This document shows, in pieces, positions 8,890-17,021 of a DNA stretch of 64,000 bases. The stretch spans positions 1 to 64,000 of the forward strand of contig NZ_JAGKJI010000025.1 of assembly GCF_020329485.1 (NCBI RefSeq), in the 5' to 3' direction. Positions within the stretch are counted from its first letter, which is position 1. Each line of letters begins with the position of its first letter. The stretch comes from Bradyrhizobium cenepequi (GTDB taxonomy: Bacteria > Pseudomonadota > Alphaproteobacteria > Rhizobiales > Xanthobacteraceae). The translations under genes were made by a program, and so were the position numbers. The notes below the pieces were generated by a model. The model did not search any database. It saw only the letters and a list, made by a program, of their open reading frames with translations, and was not told the DNA's origin.

Positions 8890-9057
8890 TCTGACGGCAA
8901 TCCGTCGTCGAAGGGCGGCGCGATGTTGATGGGGGCGTGCGACACATCGCCCTCAACGCGCAAGCCTTCAGATGTTGCGATCGGTCGGCGAGGTTGAACC
9001 TTGCCGCGAAAGTTGACGACCAATCCGGCAAGCCATCGCATTGCCGGAGGTCACCCG

Positions 9058-10515
9058 ATGCCGCGCCGCTCGCTCGCCAGACTGCTTGTGTCCGCTGCCG
9101 TGCTGCTCGGCGCCTATCCCGCGATGGCCGAGAACCGGCTGGCGCTGGTGATCGGACAATCCGCCTACAAGTCAGTGCCGGTACTGCCCAACCCGGCCAA
9201 TGACGCCAAGGCGATGACGCAGCTTCTCACCGATTCGGGCTTCCAGGTCGTAACGGCTTCCGACCTCTCGCAGAATGAATTGCGGGCCAAGGTCAGCGAA
9301 TTTACCGGCGAGGTGGCAGCAAAGGGCGCCGACACGGTGGCGCTGGTGTTCTATGCCGGGCACGGCCTGCAGGTCGATGGTGAGAATTTCCTCGTCCCGA
9401 CCGACGTCGATCCGAAGCGCGAGGCCGACATTCCGATCCAGGCGGTACGCCTCAATGATGTCCTGAACACGCTGAATTCGGTGCCGAGCAAGATGCGCAT
9501 CCTTCTGCTCGACGCCTGCCGCAACAACCCGTTTCCGCAGCTCAAGAGCACCGGCCATGGGCTTGCGATTGTCGACGCCAAGACCGGCGCGCCCGGCACC
9601 TTCCTGTCGTTCTCGACCTCGCCCGGCGCGGAGGCCGAAGACGGCGACGGCAGCAACAGTCCCTACACGACGGCGCTGCTCGCCGCGGCGAAGGACCCGG
9701 CGCCGATCGAGGAGACTTTGAAGCGCGTCCGCGTCGCCGTGAACAAGGCGACCGATGGCCGCCAGACGCCGTGGGACAGTTCGTCACTGACTGAGGACTT
9801 CCGTTTCGTGGCTGATGCCGCCGGCACCAACGCGGCTGCGCCAAAACTCGCATCGACCAAGCGCACCGTCGAGCAATGGAAGCGCGAGTTGCAGGGCAAG
9901 CCGGTCCAGACCGCCAATGAGATCATCGTCGCCGACGGGACCGACGAGGCCTATGAAGCCTTTGCTGCGCTCTATGCCTCGACGCCACGCGGCCTGCAGG
10001 CGCGCGACTGGCTCGATCGCCATCGCCGCATGGTGGCCTGGAACAACGCCGTCACTACCAACATCGCGGCGGGCTATCGCGCGTTTCTCGCGCGATATCC
10101 GGGCAGCGATCTTGCCGCGACGGCGCGCAAGCTGGAGGAGCGGCTGCGCAACCGTCCAAGCGCAGCATTGGCACTGGCCGCGCCCGTCAGCATGCCCGCG
10201 ACCAACGCGGCGCTGACCTGTCCCTGCAACGCGCCGTCGCAACCGGCGCCGATCAAGCGGGTCGATACGCCTGCCAGGAAGCGCGCCGAGCCGGCGCCGC
10301 CCAAACGTGCCAGCACGCCGCCGCGGCGCCGCTTCGTCGAGGAGGAGGACGTCGTGGTCGTACGCCGTCCACCGCCGCGGGTTGTCTACGAACCAGCCGG
10401 ACCACCGGCCTCGATCGGGATCGGCATCGGCGGCGGCTACGGTCGACCCGCCGGCTACGGCGGCTATGGCGGGCGCGGTAGCGATGGCTGGACCGGTCGC
10501 AGGAGTGGATACTGA
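9058..10515 (+). CDS. Secreted caspase-family (peptidase C14) protein
   Basis: I use ATG 9058 because GGAGG lies 7 bases upstream and a signal peptide begins there (SLARLLVSAAVLLGAYPAMA); an in-frame TTG at 9001 is less likely. The caspase domain spans about residues 25-260, with NRLALVIGQSAYKSVPVLPN, the catalytic His in ALVFYAGHGLQVDG and the catalytic Cys in ILLLDACRNNPFP. Both dyad residues are present. After it come helical repeats (AYEAFAALYASTPRGLQARD), a Pro/Lys/Arg linker and a Gly/Tyr-rich tail. Family members of this type (metacaspase-like) are predicted periplasmic proteases; the substrate is unknown. Confidence 0.88.
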   Translation: MPRRSLARLLVSAAVLLGAYPAMAENRLALVIGQSAYKSVPVLPNPANDAKAMTQLLTDSGFQVVTASDLSQNELRAKVSEFTGEVAAKGADTVALVFYAGHGLQVDGENFLVPTDVDPKREADIPIQAVRLNDVLNTLNSVPSKMRILLLDACRNNPFPQLKSTGHGLAIVDAKTGAPGTFLSFSTSPGAEAEDGDGSNSPYTTALLAAAKDPAPIEETLKRVRVAVNKATDGRQTPWDSSSLTEDFRFVADAAGTNAAAPKLASTKRTVEQWKRELQGKPVQTANEIIVADGTDEAYEAFAALYASTPRGLQARDWLDRHRRMVAWNNAVTTNIAAGYRAFLARYPGSDLAATARKLEERLRNRPSAALALAAPVSMPATNAALTCPCNAPSQPAPIKRVDTPARKRAEPAPPKRASTPPRRRFVEEEDVVVVRRPPPRVVYEPAGPPASIGIGIGGGYGRPAGYGGYGGRGSDGWTGRRSGY

Positions 10516-10582
10516 ATCGGTAATGGCGTAATTCATCCGAGGAAGATGCAGCCGTCGATGACCACATCTTCAGCGGGACGCC

Positions 10583-12595
10583 ATGCGCCATCTGCTCCGC
10601 CTGCTTGCCGTGTTGTGTCTCGCAACGCCAGCCCTCGCATGGGAGCATTGGGGCGGCGATCGTGGCGGATCGCGTTTCTCGCCGCTCAAAGAGATCACGC
10701 CTGACAATGTCGCCAACCTGATCCGCGCCTGGGAATTCCGGACCGGTGATCTCGACCGGCGCGCGCCGGAGGTGATGCGGCGCACGAAATTCCAGGCAAC
10801 GCCGCTGTTCGTCGAGGACAGCCTGGTGTTCTGCTCGCCGTTCAACGAGGTGATCGCGCTCGATCCCGGGACCGGGACACAGAAGTGGCGCTTCGATCCT
10901 GACATCGGCACCCGCCAGCGTCCCGCCAACCGTTATGTCTGCCGCGGCGTCGCCTATTGGATCGACGACCGCGCGCCGGTCGGCGCTGTCTGCCGATCGC
11001 GGATCTTCATGGGCACCAACGATGCCCGTCTGATCGCGCTCGATGCGAAGAGCGGGATTCCCTGCGCCGATTTCGGCAATGGCGGCGAGGTCAGGCTCGA
11101 TATCGGCATGACACTGGAATGGCCCGGGGAGTTTCAGGTGACCTCGCCGCCGGTGGTCGGCCGCGGCGTGGTCGTGGTCGGCTCCGCGATCGGCGACAAC
11201 CGCCGTGTCGATGCACCGCGTGGCGTGGTGCGCGCCTTCGATGCGCGCAGCGGAGCGCCGCGCTGGAATTTTGATCCGCTGCGACATGACGGCATCGAGG
11301 CAGGCCACGCCAATGTCTGGGCGCCGATGTCGGTGGATGAAGCGCGCGGCCTGGTGTTCCTGCCGACGTCGTCGCCGAGCCCGGATTTCTGGGGCGGCAA
11401 GCGCCCCGGCAATAATGAGCACGCCAACTCCGTCGTCGCCTTGCGCATCGAGACGGGTGAACTGGTGTGGTCGTTCCAGACCGTGCATCACGATCTCTGG
11501 GATTACGACCTGCCGGCCCAGCCGACGCTGATACGGATCGATGTCAGCGAAGCCATGCGCGATGTGGTGATCCAGCCGACCAAGCAGGGTTTTGTCTTCG
11601 TGCTCGACCGCAATTCCGGCAAGCCGGTGTGGCCGGTCGAGGAGCGCGCGGTGCCGCAAGGCGCGGCGGACGGCGAGAGGCCTTCACCGACGCAGCCATT
11701 CCCGACCCATGTGCCGACGCTGGTGCCGCAGAAGATCTCGGCCGACGACGCCTTCGATCTGTTCCCACTCGTCGGCCGCTCCGCCTGCAAGGAGCAATTC
11801 GCAGCCGCGCGCAGCGAGGGCCTCTACACGCCGCCATCGACGCAAGGAACGCTGCTGTTTCCGTTCACCGGCGGCGGCGTGAACTGGGGCGGCGTCGCGT
11901 TCGATCCGGTCCATCAGATCCTCTACGCCAATGTCAGCCGCGCCGTGCACCTGGTGAAGCTGATCCCGCGCGAGCAGGCGGCCGGCTTCAGTCCGCCGCC
12001 GGGCCATGATTTCGGCCGGCAGGACGGCGCGCCTTTTGCGATGTCGCGCGCGATGGTGACGTCGCCGCTCGGGCCGTTTTGCAACAAGCCGCCCTGGGGC
12101 GAGATGGTCGCGGTCGATCTGAGGGCCGGCAAGGTCCTCTGGCGTTCGACAGTCGGCACGACGGAGGATCTCGCGCCGCTCGGTATCGCCTTCCATTGGG
12201 GCACGCCGCTTCTGAGTGGCGTGGTGGTCACCGCGGGTGGGATAGTCTTCACCGGCGCGATGGATGCTTATCTGCGCGCCTTCGATGCCAGAACCGGCCG
12301 GGAGCTGTGGCAGGGCCGGCTGCCGGTGCCGGGCGTCGCCAATCCCATGACCTATCTGTGGAAAGGCGAGCAATATGTCGTGATCGGCGCCGGCGGCCAT
12401 TCGGAAGCGGGCACGACGATCGGCGACAGCGTGGTGGCTTTCCGCTTGCCGCGGCAGGGCGAAGCGCCTTCGCTGTGGTCGCGTACGATCGACCGGCCGG
12501 GCGGACGCTCCTTTGGCGGTGTGATTTCCGCAGCGCTTGTTCTTGCAGTGCTGGTGGTTGTGCTGTGGCGCTGGCGCCGAAGCAATGCTCGCTGA
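10583..12595 (+). CDS. PQQ-dependent dehydrogenase (quinoprotein), membrane-anchored
   Basis: 670 residues. A signal peptide (residues 1-19, ending TPALA) is followed by an eight-bladed beta-propeller of the membrane glucose dehydrogenase/quinate dehydrogenase group: WEHWGGDRGGSRFSPLKEIT, RPGNNEHANSVVALRIETGE, and WSFQTVHHDLWDYDLPAQP. A C-terminal helix (ISAALVLAVLVVVLWRWRR) anchors it with the propeller in the periplasm. Such enzymes oxidise sugars or polyols with PQQ and pass electrons to ubiquinone. Unlike classical Gcd, it lacks five N-terminal membrane helices. The substrate is not predictable. No cytochrome partner or PQQ biosynthesis gene is nearby. Confidence 0.88.
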   Translation: MRHLLRLLAVLCLATPALAWEHWGGDRGGSRFSPLKEITPDNVANLIRAWEFRTGDLDRRAPEVMRRTKFQATPLFVEDSLVFCSPFNEVIALDPGTGTQKWRFDPDIGTRQRPANRYVCRGVAYWIDDRAPVGAVCRSRIFMGTNDARLIALDAKSGIPCADFGNGGEVRLDIGMTLEWPGEFQVTSPPVVGRGVVVVGSAIGDNRRVDAPRGVVRAFDARSGAPRWNFDPLRHDGIEAGHANVWAPMSVDEARGLVFLPTSSPSPDFWGGKRPGNNEHANSVVALRIETGELVWSFQTVHHDLWDYDLPAQPTLIRIDVSEAMRDVVIQPTKQGFVFVLDRNSGKPVWPVEERAVPQGAADGERPSPTQPFPTHVPTLVPQKISADDAFDLFPLVGRSACKEQFAAARSEGLYTPPSTQGTLLFPFTGGGVNWGGVAFDPVHQILYANVSRAVHLVKLIPREQAAGFSPPPGHDFGRQDGAPFAMSRAMVTSPLGPFCNKPPWGEMVAVDLRAGKVLWRSTVGTTEDLAPLGIAFHWGTPLLSGVVVTAGGIVFTGAMDAYLRAFDARTGRELWQGRLPVPGVANPMTYLWKGEQYVVIGAGGHSEAGTTIGDSVVAFRLPRQGEAPSLWSRTIDRPGGRSFGGVISAALVLAVLVVVLWRWRRSNAR

Positions 12596-12609
12596 ACACT
12601 GCTGAGCCG

Positions 12610-13071
12610 TCACAGCATCGCAAAGGCGCTCGAGACCATCGCCACCGGCTTGTTGTCGGTGGCGGAGACCAGCGTGACGCGGCCGAAGCTCATGGTGCGG
12701 CCGAGGCGGACGATGCGCGCATCCGCCAGCACGTCGGCGGCGCTCACCGCGCGCATGAAATGCGTGGTCTGATCGACGGTGGTCATCGGCCGATAGCTGC
12801 GGTTGGCGGCGAGGTTGGCGATGACCATCGACGTATCCGCGAACGCCATCAGCGCCTGGCCGCAGACGCCGCCGCCATGGCGGCACAGCCGTTCCGAGAA
12901 CGGCATGCGCAGTATTGCACCGGGCTGCCAATCGGCGCCGGCCTCGCGCGGCGGCGCAACATCAAAGCCCTCGATCGAGAGATTGAGATCGAGCACCCAA
13001 GGCGCAAATACCTCGCCGAGCAGGCGCCGCGCATCCTCGATGCCGAATTCCGTGACCTCTTGTTGCTGCAT
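12610..13071 (-). CDS. PaaI-type hotdog thioesterase
   Basis: 153 residues with a hotdog fold of the PaaI/4HBT group. The helix motif CRHGGGVCGQALMAFADTSM contains the HGG-x6-AFAD pattern that frames the catalytic acidic residue, and VDQTTHFMRAVSAADVLADA is the typical central strand. It probably hydrolyses acyl- or aryl-CoA in the cytoplasm; the substrate is unknown. It is convergent with the PQQ dehydrogenase (14-base gap). Confidence 0.85.
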   Translation of the reverse strand: MQQQEVTEFGIEDARRLLGEVFAPWVLDLNLSIEGFDVAPPREAGADWQPGAILRMPFSERLCRHGGGVCGQALMAFADTSMVIANLAANRSYRPMTTVDQTTHFMRAVSAADVLADARIVRLGRTMSFGRVTLVSATDNKPVAMVSSAFAML

Positions 13072-13263
13072 GAGCGCGCTTTCCTCTCCCTAGCGATGAT
13101 TGCGATGCATTCTAGAGGGCATTACGGGGAAGGGAACAGCAAGCGGCGGCTTGAAATTGCCAGACTTTTGATGCCCGATCATGTCTGGGGCCTGCTTGGC
13201 GGCGCGGCTTGGGGGATGGTATACGCCAAGACAAATCCCAGGGGAGTAGTAAGGGAGCATCTC

Positions 13264-13542
13264 ATGAGAATTCTGAGCGCCATCGCCGTCGTGGCGATGC
13301 TGGCAACGCCGGCCTACGCGCAAATATCGACCCCACATATCAACCTGCTTGCCGATGGGCCGACGAAGACGCCGGACGAGCTCGAGCAGGATGCGATCAG
13401 GGACAAGGCGTACAAGGAATCGCTGAGGAAGATTCCGAACGCCAAGACGTCATCCGATCCATGGGGTACCGTGCGGAGCGAGCCCCCCAAGGCCGCTACT
13501 CCGGCCAAGCCGAAGACCAAGACCGGCAGCGCGCAGCAGTAG
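13264..13542 (+). CDS. Small secreted protein with DPWG motif, 92 aa
   Basis: A signal peptide (MRILSAIAVVAMLATPAYA) is followed by a hydrophilic mature chain with DELEQDAIRDKAYKESLRKI, PNAKTSSDPWGTVRSE and a Pro/Lys/Thr tail. The AYK...L..IP..K...DPWG.VR block matches the protein at 8656-8889, which identifies them as paralogues 4.6 kb apart. The start at 13264 has a GGGAG site; in-frame upstream codons belong to an antisense region. No function is known. Confidence 0.75.
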   Translation: MRILSAIAVVAMLATPAYAQISTPHINLLADGPTKTPDELEQDAIRDKAYKESLRKIPNAKTSSDPWGTVRSEPPKAATPAKPKTKTGSAQQ

Positions 13543-13624
13543 CGCCGGCTTTGAGGCGGGGACTCGGATTGGTCTCCGCTCTCCCTATATTTGGGCCTGT
13601 CGTCACCTCGTTTGGAATTGCGAC

Positions 13625-13855
13625 ATGGCCTTGCGTCCGCGTGATCTTGCGAGCCGAATGGCCGCCCGGCGAAGGCGGGGCGACGGCTTCCTGCGCGAGA
13701 CCTTCACCCTGCCGCGCGACGAGGCGCGGCTGAAGGCGCGCGACTTCCTGAACCGGTATCCCAAGGCCGCCTATATGAGTTCAGTGGAAAGCTGGCGTGA
13801 ATTGCCCGGCGACAGGATCGAATTCACGATGCGGCGCCTTGCCAGCGCCGATTGA
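13625..13855 (+). CDS. Hypothetical small basic protein, 76 aa
   Basis: The chain is strongly basic at the start (MALRPRDLASRMAARRRRGD) and continues with ETFTLPRDEARLKARDFLNR and YPKAAYMSSVESWRELPGDR, ending EFTMRRLASAD. The amino-acid make-up and the pattern of third-base G/C look like a real gene rather than a chance frame. There are no membrane segments. I do not recognise a characterised family. Confidence 0.55.
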   Translation: MALRPRDLASRMAARRRRGDGFLRETFTLPRDEARLKARDFLNRYPKAAYMSSVESWRELPGDRIEFTMRRLASAD

Positions 13856-13888
13856 GGAGCCGGCTCCAAAGCCGCAAACGGCGTCGAT

Positions 13889-13993
13889 CTAGAGCGTTTT
13901 CGAGCGAAGTGGATACCGGTTCGCGTGAAGAAAACGCGTCAAAACAAGAGTCTAGAGCTTTGGTTCTGATTCAATCAGAACCGAAAATGCTCT
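13889..13993. repeat. Dispersed intergenic palindromic repeat, copy 1
   Basis: GCGTTTTC (13894-13901) pairs with GAAAACGC (13930-13937) around the core AAGTGGATACCGGTT. A second hairpin follows (GGTTCTGATT 13962-13971 / AATCAGAACC 13973-13982). The core recurs at 24441, 61005 (inverted) and 63266 (inverted), each time between genes. Confidence 0.7.
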
Positions 13994-14225
13994 ACTCCAG
14001 CGTTTTCGCAACCAGTCGAATCCGGAAGATCGGGCGCTTGGTCCCGTCCAGCAGTTCGATCTGCCACTCAGCGTTTTCCTGAAGATGACGCGATACGCCG
14101 CCGATCATGTCGGCGCAGACGCGAGTCATCTCCTTCCAGGCCGCGTCGCGGCCAGGAAACTCCGCACCGTCATTGCAGATGCCGGTGCCGTCGGCAGTGC
14201 GGATGCGAAAGAAGAACAGTGGCAT
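13992..14225 (-). CDS. DUF6894-like small protein, 77 aa
   Basis: I place the start at 14225, where the chain opens MPLFFFRIRTADG, the usual beginning of the rhizobial DUF6894 family. CNDGAEFPGRDAAWKEMTRV and a terminal basic strand (GTKRPIFRIRLVAKTLE) follow. The longer frame from 14267 adds an atypical N-terminus. Small alpha-beta protein, function unknown. Its last bases abut the repeat at 13889-13993. Confidence 0.65.
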   Translation of the reverse strand: MPLFFFRIRTADGTGICNDGAEFPGRDAAWKEMTRVCADMIGGVSRHLQENAEWQIELLDGTKRPIFRIRLVAKTLE

Positions 14226-14331
14226 GAGATGGCACCGGCGCATCAAGGCCGCCGACGGGCAACCCACTGGGAGCGTGAAGTGGAATCCCTGGCGGGGGAA
14301 AGATCAATCCCGGTTGTTTACGGGAGTGCTG

Positions 14332-14541
14332 TCAGCGCAATGGTGAGTCCTCAGTGCCGCTTGCTTCACGGCTGGCCTTCTTCAACTCGCGGTCGATGCG
14401 TAGCTGGACCCGTCGGATCGCCAGCAACTGAAGCTTCGCCTCGGTCTTGCCGGTCTTGATCGTGTCGCCGATCTGAAAGCGCCACTTCCAGACACTGGGG
14501 GCGGACGGTGTGATGGTGTATTCGACGCCCTTATGGATCAT
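14332..14541 (-). CDS. Small conserved hypothetical, 69 aa
   Basis: Taken from the internal ATG at 14541 (MIHKGVEYTITPSAPSVWKW), with FQIGDTIKTGKTEAKLQLLA and a basic helix (IRRVQLRIDRELKKAS). Small proteins starting MIHKG.EYT, with a W.W.F.IG strand pattern, are, as far as I recall, widespread and uncharacterised in Bradyrhizobium. An upstream start at 14661 is possible but its extra 40 residues look random. Confidence 0.6.
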   Translation of the reverse strand: MIHKGVEYTITPSAPSVWKWRFQIGDTIKTGKTEAKLQLLAIRRVQLRIDRELKKASREASGTEDSPLR

Positions 14542-15303
14542 CTGCAGGCTCCACGCACGTCCGGCGACATTCCAGGCCGAACGAACGCTTGCGCCACATT
14601 GCAATCCGCCGACGGGCAGCTGCCGCCTCGCGCGATCCGATCGCCCGGTCCCCGCATTCACAGCCCTATCAATTGCTGTCCCGGAGCTTAACGCAAGTTA
14701 ACATTGATCCAATCCGGGGCCGTTCCGGCGGACTGCATATTTTCCCCAAAGTCTGGTCAGGCCCCACTCAACGCGCCATTCGAACGAAAGCGCGAGTTGC
14801 CGTGGCAGATTCTTGGACGAGCGCGCTGCGTCTGCGCGCGACGGGGAACCTGTCGTCCCGAGGAGAGTAGCCAGCCGAATACCGTCGAATTCTGGCGTTG
14901 CGATCCGCAAGGTGTGGAACGATACCGTCAGGCAGCCGGCGCATCGAAAAGCCCTGCATTGTCGAGGGGATGCACCAAACCGCGAACATTTTGACGGAAC
15001 TTTGTTCTTGTCCGGAGAACTACGGCACCCGTGAGGCGCGATCGGTATGTAGGCACCTAAGTGCTCACCATTTGGGATCTCAGATTGTAGATCGTCGCTG
15101 CCGTCACGGCGAAGCAATCGTCGCTGATCAATGGAGACTGCAGTTCTGCGCGGGCCTTTGCATCACTGCTTGCGGGCGGCGGCAATCGGATGAGGACGGA
15201 CAGACGATTGGCTGCGTGCGCATCGATGTGAAGCGCATACCTTTCGCAAAGCACGGCACGAGAGTCTTGCGAGGGGCCTTGATCGACCGCCGGGCGTCGA
15301 CGA
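14542..15303. other. Gene-poor region with one repeat copy
   Basis: About 760 bases. Open frames exist on both strands, but they overlap one another, are rich in Arg/Ser/Cys and show no domain-like pattern, so I call none. The only clear structure is the first copy of a 30-bp repeat at 14996-15025. Confidence 0.5.
14996..15025 (+). repeat. 30-bp interspersed repeat, copy 1 of 3
   Basis: Pattern GGAACT-YYGTTYWYGWYCGG-AGAACTACGG. The core GTTCTTGTCCGGAGAAC has partial dyad symmetry. Copies 2 and 3 lie at 15479-15508 and 16976-17005, in the same orientation. Confidence 0.75.
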
Positions 15304-15603
15304 TTACCAATTCTTCCCGATGTCGGCGGCATCTCGGGATGACTCGGCACTCCTGTTGCAACTGCCATTGCTCGCGTAGGCGGCCAGTCGATCATATTCT
15401 TCCGCGATCCTAAGCAGTCTCTCGCGTGAACTACGGTACGCAAGCGACTCGGCTTTGGCGCGCGCCAACGTGCATTGAGGAACTTCGTTCTCGATCGGAG
15501 AACTACGGATCGTCGTGCCCTGCTTCCACAGCGCGCCATTAACGGGTACTGGCCGAAATAGGCCACTCGCCCAATCGAAACCGGCCACTGTGAAATTTAC
15601 CAA
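15304..15603 (-). CDS. Possible small protein, 5' end overwritten by an element end
   Basis: The C-terminal half, CTLARAKAESLAYRSSRERL followed by LRIAEEYDRLAAYASNG, looks like a genuine helical protein of the small type often seen in rhizobia. The N-terminal residues are read from the terminal repeat of the adjacent mobile unit (15538-15600) and from repeat copy 2 (15479-15508), and the only start is a TTG inside the element. I infer that the insertion at 15543 removed the native start. Function unknown. Confidence 0.35.
   Translation of the reverse strand: MVNFTVAGFDWASGLFRPVPVNGALWKQGTTIRSSPIENEVPQCTLARAKAESLAYRSSRERLLRIAEEYDRLAAYASNGSCNRSAESSRDAADIGKNW
15479..15508 (+). repeat. 30-bp interspersed repeat, copy 2 of 3
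   Basis: The best palindrome of the three: GTTCTC-GATCG-GAGAAC at the centre. It lies 30 bases left of the mobile-unit target duplication. Confidence 0.75.
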
Positions 15604-15632
15604 CCGTTAACCATAACCCGGCGAGATTCAGC

Positions 15633-15937
15633 CATGGCAGACAGCCCGCAACTTGTTCTAATTGCAATGGGTCGATAGCGGCCAGCCGGTGCCGGGTTGG
15701 CAATGGCTCGACGGTCTGGAACCGCGCAAAGCTCTGAAATACGTATCCGTCGGGTTTCTCGTACAGGATGACGAGGCAACAAAGGTTCTCGCGCCGAACT
15801 TGGGTGCAACTTGCGGTGATGATGATTGGGATCAGGCGTCGGAACTTATGACGATCCCGACAGCCGCCGTTACTAAGATCGAGCGACTTACTTCTTGCGC
15901 GACGGCGGCGGAGACTTCCGGTCTGGCCGCTGCGTGA
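15633..15937 (+). pseudogene. Frameshifted small conserved gene (cargo of mobile unit)
   Basis: ATG 15633 reads MADSPQLVLI and then runs into a stop. Skipping one base (near 15664) joins it to QWVDSGQPVPGWQWLDGLEP, VSVGFLVQDDEATKVLAPNL and QASELMTIPTAAVTKIERL, a continuous domain-like protein of about 100 residues. The Trp-rich VPGWQWL and the ITIPT.AVT.I end look conserved. I have seen similar hypothetical proteins in rhizobia and phage-rich regions but cannot name a family. It is either a one-base decay event or an assembly error. It starts 79 bp inside the left end of the mobile unit. Confidence 0.55.
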
Positions 15938-16049
15938 GGGCGGAAGCCCCGAGCGACTTGATTTCCTTGTTCGACAACGAACCCGGCGAGCGCATTGCCT
16001 TTGACGCCAGCGATCCAGCGCCCTTACCGGTCTTCTCGTTCTTATCCAT
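15888..16049 (-). CDS. Small basic protein, 53 aa
   Basis: From ATG 16049 (MDKNEKTGKGAGSLASKAMR, then SPGSLSNKEIKSLGASALTQ, ending SRKK). A good AAAGGG site lies 8 bases upstream. The Lys/Ser/Ala-rich KTGKxAGSxASKxxR...SALSQR pattern resembles small proteins common in rhizobia and on plasmids. It is probably soluble and unfolded or nucleic-acid-associated; the function is not known. The 3' end overlaps the end of the frameshifted gene on the other strand. It is cargo of the mobile unit. Confidence 0.6.
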   Translation of the reverse strand: MDKNEKTGKGAGSLASKAMRSPGSLSNKEIKSLGASALTQRPDRKSPPPSRKK

Positions 16050-16114
16050 GGGTGATGCCCTTTCATGGCATGAGTTGCGAATCGGTTGATCCGCAACCCA
16101 CTGTACCATGGCGG

Positions 16115-16660
16115 CTAGGCCCTCCTGCCCGTAATTACCGTAAATTTCCGGCGCCGATCCGGAGGCGTCTCAGTCGGGCCCATAGACAGCGCGGCGTCCA
16201 CAAGCTGCCCGATACTCCAAGCGCGATCCGCCACGCCCAGCGCCTTGGCTGGCGTCGTGCGCAGGGCTTCATGGGCGCGGCAAAGATTGTAGTGAGCGAC
16301 ATACAGCGCGACGGCTGCAATGTGGTTATCCAGCTTCTTTGAGAAGCCATTGGTTAGGCGGGTGAAGCGACGGCTGCCCATGCGGAGCGAAAGGTTCTGC
16401 CGTTCAACGTAGCTGGTCGAAACGTACTGCTCCGGATCGCCGCTTACTACGTCACGGCTTATAGCTACTACGGCGGCCGGCGAGTACCGGCCCTGCGCTT
16501 CCTTTACAAGGTAGGTTACGCTGTAGGTCTTTACGATGACGCCAGGCGAGGGGCTGTCGCCGAATGCGTCGCGGATCGCCAAGCGGTAGGGGTGAAAGCC
16601 GTTCGTTGAAATCTCGGGCTGGCCGATGACGCGGCTGCGGAGATCGTGCAGGAAATCCAA
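16115..16660 (-). pseudogene. IS1-like transposase, C-terminal part only
   Basis: Residues from about 16660 downward read FLHDLRSRVIGQPEISTNG, then QYVSTSYVERQNLSLRMGSR, RFTRLTNGFSKKLDNHIAAV and LYVAHYNLCRAHEALRTTPA. This is the strongly conserved C-terminal half of transposases annotated as IS1 family, including the catalytic-region STSYVERQN. The N-terminal half is missing: upstream of the DLRSR motif the frame becomes unrelated and overlaps a gene on the other strand. It is therefore a truncated, inactive copy inside the larger mobile unit. Confidence 0.8.
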
Positions 16661-16933
16661 TCCACGCCCGACCGCGCGTCTCGAATGTACATTGAGCGCG
16701 CCCTCGATATTGCCGAACGCTACAGCGGTCTGTTTAATCACGCTAACCCCGCTGACTCTTTTGTCATCACCGATGACTTTGTGTCGGCAGGCCGAATTAG
16801 CGGCGCGAAGAGCGTTCCCATCTCACGGCTTAAAATCGGCAGCTTCCACATGGTGGAGGGCAAGCGGTTGCAGGTGAACTCTTCTGCCGAGCGTTATCAG
16901 CGGGAGCTTGCGTACTTGCTCAGCATCATCTGA
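16646..16933 (+). CDS. Hypothetical protein, 95 aa, probably 5'-truncated
   Basis: From GTG 16646: EIQSTPDRASRMYIERALDI, then YSGLFNHANPADSFVITDDF, VPISRLKIGSFHMVEGKRL and a final helix, YQRELAYLLSII. It reads as a real, evenly composed protein, but its first 15-20 bases are shared with the broken end of the IS1-like remnant on the other strand. The native start was probably lost when the two were joined. No family recognised. Confidence 0.5.
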   Translation: MQEIQSTPDRASRMYIERALDIAERYSGLFNHANPADSFVITDDFVSAGRISGAKSVPISRLKIGSFHMVEGKRLQVNSSAERYQRELAYLLSII

Positions 16934-16941
16934 CATGAAAG

Positions 16942-16963
16942 AGGCCGCCAACTGAGGCGGCCT
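16942..16963 (+). terminator. Possible terminator hairpin
   Basis: AGGCCGCC (16942-16949) and GGCGGCCT (16956-16963) form a perfect 8-bp stem with a 6-base loop, 9 bases after the stop at 16933. There is no T-run, so termination is uncertain. Confidence 0.4.
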
Positions 16964-16975
16964 TAACCCATGTTA

Positions 16976-17005
16976 GGAACTCCGTTTACGACCGGAGAAC
17001 TACGG
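16976..17005 (+). repeat. 30-bp interspersed repeat, copy 3 of 3
   Basis: Reads GGAACTCCGTTTACGACCGG and then AGAACTACGG. It is the only copy inside the mobile unit. The dyad at its centre is weaker than in copy 2. Confidence 0.75.
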
Positions 17006-17021
17006 GCCAATTGAGGCGGCC

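Noticed and set aside
14698..15117. A 139-residue minus-strand frame in the gene-poor region
   Set aside because: Rich in Arg/Ser/Cys, overlapped by other frames, no ribosome site or domain pattern.
14990..17010. CRISPR array from the three 30-bp repeats
   Set aside because: Spacing is about 480 and 1,500 bases, there are only three copies, and no cas genes are near.
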